A stretch of 41,850 nt of DNA from Thermoanaerobaculales bacterium (lineage in GTDB: Bacteria; Acidobacteriota; Thermoanaerobaculia; Thermoanaerobaculales; Sulfomarinibacteraceae). The notes under the pieces are model-generated. The model ran no database searches and was not told the DNA's origin. It saw nothing but the letters and a program-made list of their open reading frames with translations. The DNA is taken from positions 1 to 41,850 of the forward strand of contig JARFRM010000089.1 of the NCBI GenBank assembly GCA_029287235.1, in the 5' to 3' direction. Both the position numbers and the translations under genes were made by a program. Positions 1 to 8,989 of the stretch are shown here, in pieces (within the stretch, counting starts at the first letter, position 1; every line of letters begins with the position of its first letter).

Positions 1-60
1 AAACCTGACCGCGCCAGGGTATTCTGCGAGACAATCGATGACGAAGACGGGAGGGCCTCC

Positions 61-372
61 ATGAAAAAGATCGGCCTCGTGGGCGGGATGACCCCGGAGT
101 CCACCACGGCGTACTATCAGATGATCATCGACCTCGGCAGAGAAAACTGGGACGACCCGTTGCACAACCCCATCGTGCTGATTTACAGCATCGACCTCGC
201 CGAGATCGTCGCCCACCAGAATGTTGGCGATGGCGATCGGGTGGTGGAAATCCTGGTGGACGCGCCGGTGAAGCCGCGCGGCGCCGACGCTAAGGTGGGG
301 GCTTTGACCGCCTACACGCCGCACGTCTTTTTCAACCGGATCCAATCACGCACTGCGCCGCCCGTGATCAGT
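61..372 (+). pseudogene. Truncated aspartate/glutamate racemase-family remnant
   Basis: The first ~105 residues match the N-terminal half of the Asp/Glu racemase family: the start MKKIGLVGGMTPEST, the YSIDLAEI strand and a TAYTPH stretch where the family usually has TANTPH or a Cys loop, then FNRIQSRT. After PPVIS, where the second domain should begin, family-like sequence stops. The frame runs on as unrelated arginine- and proline-rich residues to a stop at 442-444. Family members are about 230 residues long, so the second catalytic domain is absent. The break falls within a few bases of the stop codon of the converging sulfatase gene (368). A good ribosome site (GGGAGG) precedes the ATG, so this was once a normal gene. 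It is probably inactive. The family match is confident; exact substrate is unknown. Confidence 0.7.
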
Positions 373-1705
373 CGACATAGCCGAGGGCGCGAAGCTCTTC
401 GATGGTGGACTCCGGCAGATCGGATTGCTCCGCCCCCAGCCTGACGGGCTCCGGCCGCGCTCGTTTCCACTCTTCAAGCTCGGCGAGAAGGCTCGCAGTC
501 AGCTCCTCGTGATGTCGACGGACGTTGCGGCGCTCCGCCGGATCACGACGCAGATCAAAGAGTTGGAGCCGTTGGGTCTTCGGATGTTGAATGAGCTTGA
601 ACCGAGGTGTCCTGACGGCGTACCGGAGTGATGTGTACTGCGCGAAGACCCGCTGATCACCCCATTCCGGTTTCGACAGATCGCCGCGGAGGTCACGCCC
701 CTCCATGACATCGGCGATCGGGAGCCCGGCCGCGGCGAGGATTGTCGGCGCAACATCGATCAGGCTGATCATCACCGGGTCGACGATACCTTCAGCAACC
801 CCGGCGCCGTAGAGAATGAACGGGATGTGGAGAAGCTCTTCAAAGAGAGAGACCCTGTGAAGAAGCCCACCGTGGTCGCCGAACTCTTCTCCGTGATCGC
901 TGGTGATGATGACCAACGCGTTGTCCAGAAAACCGATCCGCTCGAGTTCTGAGAAGAACACCCGGAGCGTCGCATCCGTGAACGCGATCTCGCCGTCATA
1001 GAGCGCTCCGAGATGATCGAAATCTTCGGGTTTGAGGATCTCCGCGGCCACGTTCTGGATCGGGGTCAGATTCTCATTGCTGGCCTCGAAATCGCTCGCC
1101 CCGGTGTCCCACAGCGCACGGTACGGGTCCGGAGGATCGTACGGTGAGTGAATCTGGTAGGTGTGAAGGAAGGCAAACACCGGTCGATCCTGTTGATTCT
1201 CGAGCTCCGTGATCAAGAGCCTCGTGCCCTGCTCGATCGATTTCGCCTTGTCGGTGAACGATTCGAATCCGCGACCGAAGCCGAAGATCGACGACATGTA
1301 ACCACCACCGGTCACGGCAACGGTCCGCCAACCGCTGCGCTGGAGAATCTCCTGGACCATCTCGACCTGTTCGGGAACCGTATCGTTTCGGCCGGTGGGG
1401 GTGCCGGCGCCGAAGCCGACCCGGTGGGTCTCCTGATAGAGAGACGAAAGCATGGTCGCGTGGGAGGGCGGCGTACCGTGGGTGTTGACGAATGCGTGCG
1501 AGAACCGTGTTCCGCGTGCGGCGATTTCGTCCAGGAACGGCGATGTTCTTCGGTCGTAGCCGTAGCAGCTGAGATGGTCCGCACGCAAAGCGTCGAGTGA
1601 GATCAACAGTACATTCGGGTGTGTGGTCTTCGATTCCGGTTGGCTGCAACCGGCCGAAAGAACCAGTGTTGCTGCGATGCCGAACGTGATCAGAAAGGAA
1701 CGCAC
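368..1705 (-). CDS. Sulfatase-like lipoprotein (alkaline phosphatase superfamily)
   Basis: This is an exported sulfatase-like hydrolase of 445 residues. I chose the GTG start at 1705 because GGAGG lies 5 nt before it and the product then opens with a compact lipoprotein signal, hydrophobic stretch plus LSAGC (Cys20). A longer reading from 1774 is possible but adds a charged leader. Metal-binding motifs are visible: LLISLDALRADHLSCYGYDR near residue 35 and SDHGEEFGDHGG in the second half. The nucleophile region reads TPPSHATML, so Thr78 sits where true sulfatases carry Cys or Ser for formylglycine. The protein ends in LRALGYVD, a tail shared with the two other sulfatase-like genes here. It is probably membrane-anchored and periplasmic. 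Substrate unknown; a phosphodiesterase or phosphotransferase activity is as likely as sulfatase. Confidence 0.85.
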   Translation of the reverse strand: MRSFLITFGIAATLVLSAGCSQPESKTTHPNVLLISLDALRADHLSCYGYDRRTSPFLDEIAARGTRFSHAFVNTHGTPPSHATMLSSLYQETHRVGFGAGTPTGRNDTVPEQVEMVQEILQRSGWRTVAVTGGGYMSSIFGFGRGFESFTDKAKSIEQGTRLLITELENQQDRPVFAFLHTYQIHSPYDPPDPYRALWDTGASDFEASNENLTPIQNVAAEILKPEDFDHLGALYDGEIAFTDATLRVFFSELERIGFLDNALVIITSDHGEEFGDHGGLLHRVSLFEELLHIPFILYGAGVAEGIVDPVMISLIDVAPTILAAAGLPIADVMEGRDLRGDLSKPEWGDQRVFAQYTSLRYAVRTPRFKLIQHPKTQRLQLFDLRRDPAERRNVRRHHEELTASLLAELEEWKRARPEPVRLGAEQSDLPESTIEELRALGYVD

Positions 1706-1860
1706 GAGAGCCTCCAGGCGAGACCGGGCCCGACCGAGGTTCAGGATAGCCCATCTCTCTGGGGTGTCCTGCACCGCAACCGCGGCCGAGCTTCACCGAC
1801 GCCGCCAAAAGTGAGCTGGCTCAACATCGAAACGGCCCCCTGCTGATACGATCGATGTGT

Positions 1861-1874
1861 CGGTCTCGAGACCG
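1861..1874. promoter_or_regulatory. Perfect 14-bp palindrome before the beta-helix gene
   Basis: CGGTCTCGAGACCG is a perfect palindrome directly upstream of the AAGGGG ribosome site of the beta-helix gene. Its position suits an operator or a small 5'-leader hairpin. No bound factor can be named. Confidence 0.3.
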
Positions 1875-1887
1875 AAGGGGAAGCTGA

Positions 1888-4359
1888 ATGTTCAACTGCA
1901 ACCATCATCACCGGATCACGCCGCTCGTTGTGCTGTCTGCAGCGCTGAGCCTGTGCGGAACGGCTGTTGTCGCGAGCGGTGGTGAAATCATCCACGTTCC
2001 CAGGGATGCGGCCAACCTGCAGACGGCGATCTACCAGATCGAAGACGGGGGAACGATCCAGATCGCCTCCGGATCTGTGTTGACCGCACCTACCGGTGGA
2101 TTTCGAATTGAGGATCTCCACAAGAGCTTCCGCATCGCGGCGGAGACACCCGGAACGGTGACCATCGACGGCGCAGGCCAGACGAATCTCATCAGCCACG
2201 TGAACGTGATCTTCACTCCCGGTGAATCGGTGACCTATGAAGGTCTGATCTTTGCGAACGGACGGGCGTCAGCTGTCGACACCGGGGCGATCACCGTGAT
2301 CCGAGCCGAAGCGACCTTCGTCGACTGCATTTTCTCGGGCAACACCGACAGCGGAGTCGATGCCAACACGGGAGCGGTCCATTTATCGCGGGGCAAAGCT
2401 TTCTTTGTCGATTGCGTATGGGCCGACAACGTGGCGACAACCGCGGGTGGAGGTCTCGCTGTTCAGTCGTCCGAGGCCTGGGTGATGCGTGGTCTGTTTG
2501 ACGGCAACCGCACGAATCCGCCAAACCACACGTGGAGTTCCCGCGGGGGCGGGATCTGGGTCGGCAACGGCCACCTGAAAGTTGCGAACAGCCGTTTCGA
2601 GAACAACCGGGCCGGCTATGTAGGCGGCGGTCTCTACGCGACCGGCACCTTCCAGGACCCGGTCTCCATTCCTCAATCCGACGTCATCGTGACCAACAGC
2701 ACGTTTGTCGGCAACGGATGCGATCCCGATCCAACCGTGGTACTCCCGGTGCCCAGCGAAGGCGGAGCTCTCCACTCGGAGAACCAGACCACGACGAGGA
2801 TCTTCAGCTCTCGATTCCTCCAAAACACGTCGGAAAACGGTGGCGGGGTCAATCTCTATCGAGCGATCGTGGAGGTCGACAACAGCGTGTTCATCGGCAA
2901 TCAGGCGATTCACAACGGCACCGAGGTCGGGATCGGCGGCGCGATGTCGGCAATCTCGAACGACACGGACAACGCAGCGACCGCAGGGGGGACGATCAAC
3001 AGGCGCACCGCATCCCTGACGGTTCGCGACACCTATGTTGCCGGCATCCCGGGTGCGACCGTCGGCCAGAGCGCCGGGGGAATCCGAGTCAAAGGAGACA
3101 ACAATCGAGTCTATGGCGGGGGAGGGGTTGATCCCATGGGAACCGTCGCCGAAAACCGGGCTCAGCTCTCAATCGTCGGTGTTGTGTTGAACGACCTCGA
3201 TCTGTGGTCTGACCCCAAGTCGGCGACCGGTGGAGGCATCACAGCCAACCTCGCCCACATCGATGCCCAGAATTCACTCGTTCTCGACTGCCACGCCGCC
3301 AGCACAAACGACTTCGGCCAGGGCGGGGGCGCCATGATCATCAACCAGAGTTTCGGCGTTCTCGACAACGTCACGTTCGCGGGCAATTCGGCACAGACCT
3401 TCGGTGGCGGCCTCACCGTCCACGGATCGCAGGTATCGATCTCGAACAGCACTTTCCACCACAACTCGATCTGGGCGGCCGCGGTCAACCAGAGCTTCGG
3501 CGCCGGAATGTACTCGACACCCGATGTCCAACGTGGACTCAACACCACGGGCTTGGTTCGGAGCACGATTTTCACCGACAACGATGGGCTGCCGATCTAC
3601 GACGATGATCGCGACGAGGGACCGATCAACACCTTGGTCTACAACCAGAATTCGTTTTTCAACACGACCTTTGGCGACGATGTCTACAAGGACCGCCTCG
3701 ATCCTGTGCAGACCGTATCCGGGCTCAATCAACTCGTGGTGCACCGGACCAACGGAACCTCAACGGACAAGTCAATCAACGCCAATGTCGCTGAGGATTC
3801 CTCGATCTCGAGCGGTTTTCTCCGTGCGGTTCCGCCGATCATCATTCCGGAAACAGCGGTCGGCGACGAAGATACGTCGACTCGATCGTATCTGGCGTAT
3901 GCCTGGAGCGGAACCGAGGCCACCCTCGACGGTCAATACCTCGCCGATCACACCGGTGTCCTGCCCGATCCTTCGGTCGGCGTCCACACCCTGGTTGTCG
4001 ATGGTGTCGAGTACCGGACCACCGTATCGACGGTGGCGGTCCCAACCGCGACTTTCTCGGCGTCACCGATCGCCATCAGCTCCGGCGAATCCTCGGTTCT
4101 GAGCTGGACCACCCCTCCCAACGTGTTTCTCGAGATGGACATCGATCAGGGAGTGCAGGTGTCCGGATATCAATCATCGGATTCCATCGAGGTCATGCCC
4201 ACGTGCACGACCACCTACCGCTTGTTCGTCGCCACGAGTGTCGGCGGTGTGGTGTTGGAAGCGACGGTCTACGTCGATGAAGACCCTCCCATTCCGTCGC
4301 TCTTTGTCGATGGATTTGAATCGGGCGACACGTTGGAGTGGAGCGCCACGATCCAGTAG
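1888..4359 (+). CDS. Secreted right-handed parallel beta-helix protein with FESGDT tail
   Basis: 823 residues. An N-terminal signal peptide (about residues 1-31, ending near VVASGG) is followed by ~550 residues of beta-helix coils. Many rungs carry GGG[IL]-type and FxxN-type motifs (GGGIWV, GGGLYA, GGALHS; FENN, FVGN, FIGN, FAGN), the pattern known from chlamydial polymorphic membrane proteins and related surface adhesins. A region near residues 710-800 looks like an immunoglobulin-like domain. The C terminus is LFVDGFESGDTLEWSATIQ, almost the same as the end of the unrelated secreted protein at 10068-11312, which suggests a shared sorting or anchoring tail. AAGGGG lies before the ATG. Likely surface-exposed or secreted; a structural/adhesin role or polysaccharide binding are both possible. 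No catalytic residues recognised. Confidence 0.85.
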   Translation: MFNCNHHHRITPLVVLSAALSLCGTAVVASGGEIIHVPRDAANLQTAIYQIEDGGTIQIASGSVLTAPTGGFRIEDLHKSFRIAAETPGTVTIDGAGQTNLISHVNVIFTPGESVTYEGLIFANGRASAVDTGAITVIRAEATFVDCIFSGNTDSGVDANTGAVHLSRGKAFFVDCVWADNVATTAGGGLAVQSSEAWVMRGLFDGNRTNPPNHTWSSRGGGIWVGNGHLKVANSRFENNRAGYVGGGLYATGTFQDPVSIPQSDVIVTNSTFVGNGCDPDPTVVLPVPSEGGALHSENQTTTRIFSSRFLQNTSENGGGVNLYRAIVEVDNSVFIGNQAIHNGTEVGIGGAMSAISNDTDNAATAGGTINRRTASLTVRDTYVAGIPGATVGQSAGGIRVKGDNNRVYGGGGVDPMGTVAENRAQLSIVGVVLNDLDLWSDPKSATGGGITANLAHIDAQNSLVLDCHAASTNDFGQGGGAMIINQSFGVLDNVTFAGNSAQTFGGGLTVHGSQVSISNSTFHHNSIWAAAVNQSFGAGMYSTPDVQRGLNTTGLVRSTIFTDNDGLPIYDDDRDEGPINTLVYNQNSFFNTTFGDDVYKDRLDPVQTVSGLNQLVVHRTNGTSTDKSINANVAEDSSISSGFLRAVPPIIIPETAVGDEDTSTRSYLAYAWSGTEATLDGQYLADHTGVLPDPSVGVHTLVVDGVEYRTTVSTVAVPTATFSASPIAISSGESSVLSWTTPPNVFLEMDIDQGVQVSGYQSSDSIEVMPTCTTTYRLFVATSVGGVVLEATVYVDEDPPIPSLFVDGFESGDTLEWSATIQ

Positions 4360-4570
4360 GAGACTGGAGCTCATAGAATCGGCGGCGCCTTTCGGAGGGA
4401 CGTCGAAGGCAAATATCCGGCGAATATCGGCTCCAAACGACCCTCCGAGCTCCATCCACCATCCATTCACTACAGGCTCCTGGAGTTGACTCGAAACCAG
4501 GTGATGCCATCATGTGCGCATGCGCATCTCCACGGCGATCAGAAGTATGCGGTCAGAGACCTTGGCCGCG

Positions 4571-5923
4571 ATGAAGCTCCGGCTGCCGATCCCCCTGCTC
4601 GCGATCCTGGCCGGGCTGGGGCTGAGCGGTTGCGGCCCCGCCACAACCTCCCAGGACGCCGCCAAGCAGGTGATCATCTTCGATATCGACACCCTGCGGG
4701 CTGATCGTCTCGGCTGCTATGGCGCCGAAAGACCGACCAGTCCCCACATCGACCGGCTCGCGGCGGAGAGTGTGCTCTTCGAGTGGGCGTTCGCCCAAGG
4801 TCCCAATACCCCGCCCTCGCAGACATCGATCCTCACGGGTCTGTACCCCAGCCATCACGGCCGCGTCTTCGCCCTCGACGTACTGGCCGACGAGGTGGTC
4901 ACCCTCGCCGAGGTCATGCGTGACGGGGGATTCGTGACCGCGGCCTTTGTCGATGGGGGCAACATGGCGGCGGCATCGGGGCTCAACCAGGGCTTTGAAA
5001 TGTATCGCTCGACGCCCGGAGGTGGATTCGAGGTCATCGGCCCACGGGTCATGCGGTGGCTCTCCCGCCACGTGAACGATGACTTTCTCCTCCTCGTTCA
5101 CACCTACGACGTTCACTCTCCTTACGATCCACCCGAGCCCCACCGGTCGATGTTCGTCGAGGACAGGCAGCCGACGACACCGGATTTCGAACCGACCACC
5201 GATATTCTGACCGACGTCATGATCCGGGCACGGCGCGGCGAGCAGGACATCCTCTCATCGCAAGACATCGACTACGCCTTGGCCCGTTATGACGGGGGTG
5301 TTCACTATGTCGATCAGTGGATGGGGACCTTCCTGGAGAAGATGAGGCGTCTCGGCATCTACGACAACTCGACGATCATCCTTCTCTCCGACCATGGCGA
5401 GGAGTTCCAGGAGCACGGCTCGGTCCTGCACGAGAAGCTCTACACGACGGTCTCGCGGATTCCCCTCATCATCCGGCCACCCGGTGGGAGGAAGACCTTC
5501 AGGGTGCCGCAGGTCGTCGAGTCCATCGACCTCATGCCGACGATCCTCGAGATGGTCGGGGTGGAACTGCCGCCAACCCCCATCGACGGCGAGTCCCTCC
5601 TGCCGTTGATGACCGGCCAGTCGCAGGGGCCATATTTCGCCCTCAGCGAGTCCCGGTTCTTCGGCGGTCGGGATGCAATCGCCAGCGGGGGCCGCCATCT
5701 CCTTCGTTCGAGAAAGACCGGTTTCCTTGAACTCTACGCGTTCACCGATGACCCGACAGAGCTCTCCAACCTGCAACCGGAACGACGGGATGAGGCCATG
5801 GCACTGCGTGCGCAGCTCGATTCACGTCGCCCGTCCGGCGAGCGGGGATCGGTCGAAGAGCAGATCACCGATTCCGAGATCATCGACCAACTCAAGGCCC
5901 TCGGCTATCTGAACGACGAGTGA
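4571..5923 (+). CDS. Sulfatase-like lipoprotein
   Basis: 450 residues from the ATG at 4571, which gives a standard lipoprotein signal (MKLRLPIPLLAILAGLGLSGC, Cys21). In-frame starts at 4514 (GTG), 4520 and 4547 would add up to 19 residues; none has a good ribosome site, so the start is uncertain. The metal motif is FDIDTLRADRLGCYG and the later one SDHGEEFQEHG. The nucleophile segment is NTPPSQTSILTGLYPSHHG, placing Thr80 at the position of the formylglycine Cys/Ser. The tail LKALGYLNDE matches the L-x-ALGY ending of the other two copies. Overall it is a paralogue of the gene at 368-1705 (same YDPPEPHR / YDPPDPYR region). Exported hydrolase of unknown substrate. Confidence 0.85.
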   Translation: MKLRLPIPLLAILAGLGLSGCGPATTSQDAAKQVIIFDIDTLRADRLGCYGAERPTSPHIDRLAAESVLFEWAFAQGPNTPPSQTSILTGLYPSHHGRVFALDVLADEVVTLAEVMRDGGFVTAAFVDGGNMAAASGLNQGFEMYRSTPGGGFEVIGPRVMRWLSRHVNDDFLLLVHTYDVHSPYDPPEPHRSMFVEDRQPTTPDFEPTTDILTDVMIRARRGEQDILSSQDIDYALARYDGGVHYVDQWMGTFLEKMRRLGIYDNSTIILLSDHGEEFQEHGSVLHEKLYTTVSRIPLIIRPPGGRKTFRVPQVVESIDLMPTILEMVGVELPPTPIDGESLLPLMTGQSQGPYFALSESRFFGGRDAIASGGRHLLRSRKTGFLELYAFTDDPTELSNLQPERRDEAMALRAQLDSRRPSGERGSVEEQITDSEIIDQLKALGYLNDE

Positions 5924-6081
5924 CCGTCACCATCGACCGAGGCGGCGAGACCCGCGGAATAGTGGAGTGGAAGGATCCGCTTGACCACCACCGGATCTGC
6001 TTCGGCTCCGGCACGCGGTGAGGGCACGCGGTGATTGCGGCGGGTCGCCGGCCGCACCGGAGAGCCGGTGAAGGGTGCAGG

Positions 6082-6615
6082 CTACTCGAGGTAGCCCAGG
6101 GCACGGAGTTGATCCAGGAGTTCGGGAGTCCCCTCCACCTCGTTGTCTTCAAAACTCCCCCCCCCTGCCGACCACAGCCAGAAGCCCGTATCGACGCTCT
6201 CTTCGGCGGTGACGTGCTGCCATCCTTTGCCCGTGAGAGCAACGCCGATCCCGTCCCCAACCCTTCGGAGATCGAGGTCCTCCTCGAAGGCGAGGGAGTC
6301 GCCACCTCCAACACCGGCGAGAGTCCCGGAAATCAGCGCTCGAGTTCCACTCAATCCGTCGAAGAAGACCGTCGTCCGCCGTCCGGCAGCGAGGGAAAAG
6401 GTGGCCTGGTTGACCTGCCAATGGAAGCAAGCACATTCAGGGTCAACAGACTTGACCGACGTGAGATTGCTCAAGGCGCCACCCAGCGTCCCGGAGAGGG
6501 TTCCCGAGCTTGCGTTTCGGATTTCCAGCCGAAGACCCGGGTGTTGGGCGACCATGACCTCACGCGTGTGCTCCCGCAACCCGGAGGTCATGGGATCATC
6601 CTCGGCGAGGTTGAT
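6082..6615 (-). pseudogene. C-terminal part of the large sulfatase-like gene after the TAG
   Basis: This stretch is in the same frame as the gene upstream, with no shift. Right after the TAG it reads INLAEDDPM, the natural continuation of DLEADPDE in sulfatases. Its last residues are ELLDQLRALGYLE, the C-terminal signature of the two intact paralogues, so it clearly was translated as part of that protein. Without readthrough the product loses about 178 residues. A run of nine C (nine G in the coding strand) at 6157-6165 lies inside it and could be a slippage or sequencing hotspot. TAG is used as a normal stop by other genes in the window (beta-helix, ankyrin, AbgT), so codon reassignment is unlikely. 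Confidence 0.7.
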
Positions 6616-8808
6616 CTACTCGTCGGGATCCGCTTCCAGGTCATAGAGTACTTCCTCACCGAGGATCTCCGACCACGCCGTATTGTTGAAGACGTACTTC
6701 ACACGGTTGTCGATCCGAAGTCCCATGCCTCGGTTGTCCGATGATGCGTAGATCCATGCCTTCCTTGGGTTCGGTTCTGCATCGCCGCGGATCAGTGGCA
6801 TCAGAGACGATCCGTCCAGTGGGTGCTGGGGGGGGTGCCCGATGGCCTCGAGCATGGTCGGCAACACGTCGGTCAGGCGAACCTGATCGACAATCCTGCG
6901 CCCACTGCCCAACCCGTCGGGAAGCTCGATGATGAGAGGAACCATGACGTTGTACTCATCGAGATAGTGGTGACCGGCTCGGCCGTCCTCTCCGAGCGCC
7001 TCGCCATGGTCGGAGGTCAACACGATGATCGTCCTGCCGCGGAGTCCGAGAGTGTCGAGCTGGTCGAAGACCCTTTGGACCTTTGCGTCGGTGTACGCGA
7101 TGGCGCTGTCATACATCCCTCGAACAAGGTGCTTCTCGTCATCGCCAAGATCGACCGATTCTCTTCCGGTGCCGGGTTGGATGGCGACGAAATAGTCGCC
7201 GCGCGACCTCGGCCCCTCCCACTGGTGCGCCCGCGACTGGATGTCGGTCAACGGCATCCGAATCGCCGCGCGACCCATGATCTTTTGAAAATATGGGCTT
7301 CGCCGTCGATGGGGACCGTGAACCTCATAGGTGTGGAAGAAGAGAAAGAACTGGCGATCGCAATGATCCCGCAACCAGGCCAGTGCGCGGTCGGTACCAT
7401 CGGCAAGCTCGTCTTCTCGATCCGTCTGTGGCCAGTAGCGAAAGCTGTCAAATCCCTGGTCGAGGCCAAAAGTCGGTCTGAGAAACGCGCCCCCGGTGAT
7501 GGCGGCGGTGGTGTATCCACGGGCACCGAGCAGCTCGGCCATCATGGTGATCTCACCGGGTGCGGCCAGATTGTGGTTGACACCGTGCCGCAAGGCATCG
7601 AGGCCCGAGAACAACGAGACGTGTGATGGGAGCGTCCAGGGAGCCGGCGCCACGACGTTCTGGAACAGGATGGCGGAGCGTTTTGCCCACCGATCGATAT
7701 TGGGTGAGGTCTGACGGTCATGGCCGTATGCGGACAGCCGATCAGCCCGTAGAGTGTCGAGGAGAATCACAACGATGTTCGGCGGAGCCTCTGATCCTCG
7801 AGCCGTCAGAATCTCGATGTTCGACCACACCGGGAAGGCGCGACCGGGATCGAGGTCCGGCTCGCTGGAGGTTTCGAACCTCACCCGGACTCGGCCCTTT
7901 GCTTGGGTCTGCAACGGCACCGTGGCTGAGAACCACCGGTCCGACTCACCAAAGCGCGGATCAAGGGTGTCGGAGAAAACAGGCATGAAGGCTCCGTCGG
8001 CCACTGCCACCGAGGCGGTGAACGTCACGGCTCGGTTGACCACGGGATCAAGCCCATATGAAAAACTCAGCACGGCATCGGCGGTGAGGTCGAAATCTCG
8101 GTCGATGCCGGCTCCCGGCGGACACAGCAGCCCGAGACGCAGGTCGCTGTCGAGTTCAACTTTCCAACTCTTCTCGAGCGCCGCGGAAAGCCGGGCATCG
8201 TCGATCGTGGTCCGCAACCAGCGAATCCTGTCCAACTTCAGCCTTCTCCCCTGAGCCGCCGGCAGCACCAATTTGACACGTGAGACAGCCCCCGACCATT
8301 CCGGGTGTGAAATGAGGTCGAGTCGATACGTCTCCACCTGATTGCCGGTCGAATTCGCAATGTAGTGGGTCAGACTTCGTTTGGAAGAAAACCTCTTTCC
8401 CGCCCCCGCCCAATAGACCTTGATCGAACCCTTGCGTAAACCCGAGACCGAAAACTCGAGGATATCGGCAGAGCTCGCGTCGAGCTCTATCTCTCTCTCC
8501 AGCTGCGGCCGAGGACCGGTCACCTTCACAGCAAGAGTGCGACCTCTCTTCTTCGGGTCACTCATGTCCGTCAGTTTCCACAGCACACGATCCTGCGGCG
8601 AAACAAATCGCCACACGGCCACCTGCTCGTGACCGAGGACGCGCGATCTCTCGAAGCTCTCGGTGGATGAATCCTCGATGAGTCGGCTTTCCACTCGATA
8701 GCTTGCGGGTGCCTGCCGAGCATCCCCGCAGCCCACGAAAAGGCAGGCGGCCAACGCGAGAACCGACCACGCAACCAATGGGGGCGGTTGCCGCGATGAG
8801 ACTTTCAT
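6616..8808 (-). CDS. Large sulfatase-like lipoprotein, 5' part before in-frame TAG
   Basis: 730 residues from the ATG at 8808 to a TAG at 6616-6618. The chosen start gives a lipoprotein signal ending LFVGC (Cys27). Residues ~30-340 form a beta-rich N-terminal region not present in the two smaller sulfatase-like genes. The hydrolase domain then starts with PPNIVVILLDTLRADRLSAYGHDR, with Thr392 in APWTLPSH at the nucleophile position and TSDHGEALGEDGRAGHHY as second metal motif. The reading stops at YDLEADPDE, a point where sulfatases normally continue (for example DPxEQxNLA). The same frame does continue for 177 codons (6082-6615), so this gene is probably interrupted by one nonsense change (CAG to TAG would restore Gln) or a sequencing error. 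Confidence 0.8.
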   Translation of the reverse strand: MKVSSRQPPPLVAWSVLALAACLFVGCGDARQAPASYRVESRLIEDSSTESFERSRVLGHEQVAVWRFVSPQDRVLWKLTDMSDPKKRGRTLAVKVTGPRPQLEREIELDASSADILEFSVSGLRKGSIKVYWAGAGKRFSSKRSLTHYIANSTGNQVETYRLDLISHPEWSGAVSRVKLVLPAAQGRRLKLDRIRWLRTTIDDARLSAALEKSWKVELDSDLRLGLLCPPGAGIDRDFDLTADAVLSFSYGLDPVVNRAVTFTASVAVADGAFMPVFSDTLDPRFGESDRWFSATVPLQTQAKGRVRVRFETSSEPDLDPGRAFPVWSNIEILTARGSEAPPNIVVILLDTLRADRLSAYGHDRQTSPNIDRWAKRSAILFQNVVAPAPWTLPSHVSLFSGLDALRHGVNHNLAAPGEITMMAELLGARGYTTAAITGGAFLRPTFGLDQGFDSFRYWPQTDREDELADGTDRALAWLRDHCDRQFFLFFHTYEVHGPHRRRSPYFQKIMGRAAIRMPLTDIQSRAHQWEGPRSRGDYFVAIQPGTGRESVDLGDDEKHLVRGMYDSAIAYTDAKVQRVFDQLDTLGLRGRTIIVLTSDHGEALGEDGRAGHHYLDEYNVMVPLIIELPDGLGSGRRIVDQVRLTDVLPTMLEAIGHPPQHPLDGSSLMPLIRGDAEPNPRKAWIYASSDNRGMGLRIDNRVKYVFNNTAWSEILGEEVLYDLEADPDE

Positions 8809-8931
8809 GGCCTGGAGTTTAACCCACGAAGCCCGGTCGCATCGTGGTCGAAATCGAGTTTCGGGAGCCGAGCTGTGGGTCCAGACGCAGGGGACCTCGC
8901 GGTTCGCCAAAATCCATTACACCTTCGGAAC

Positions 8932-8961
8932 AAAAAAACGGCGCCGGGCTTGCCGGCGCCG
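8932..8961 (-). terminator. Rho-independent terminator of the peroxiredoxin gene
   Basis: A perfect 9-bp GC stem (CGGCGCCGG 8939-8947 with CCGGCGCCG 8953-8961, 5-nt loop) is followed on the minus strand by seven T (A7 at 8932-8938 on the plus strand). It lies 28 bases after the peroxiredoxin stop. Confidence 0.9.
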
Positions 8962-8989
8962 GAATTTCGGTGAACCGGGGGGAACGGTC

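Noticed and set aside
6010-6034. Direct repeat of GGCACGCGGTGA (two copies, one base apart)
   Set aside because: Short, in a gap between converging genes, with no further copies; likely local duplication.
6616-6618. Pyrrolysine or reassigned TAG
   Set aside because: Other genes in the window end in TAG and no supporting tRNA or enzyme gene is present; a nonsense change is simpler.
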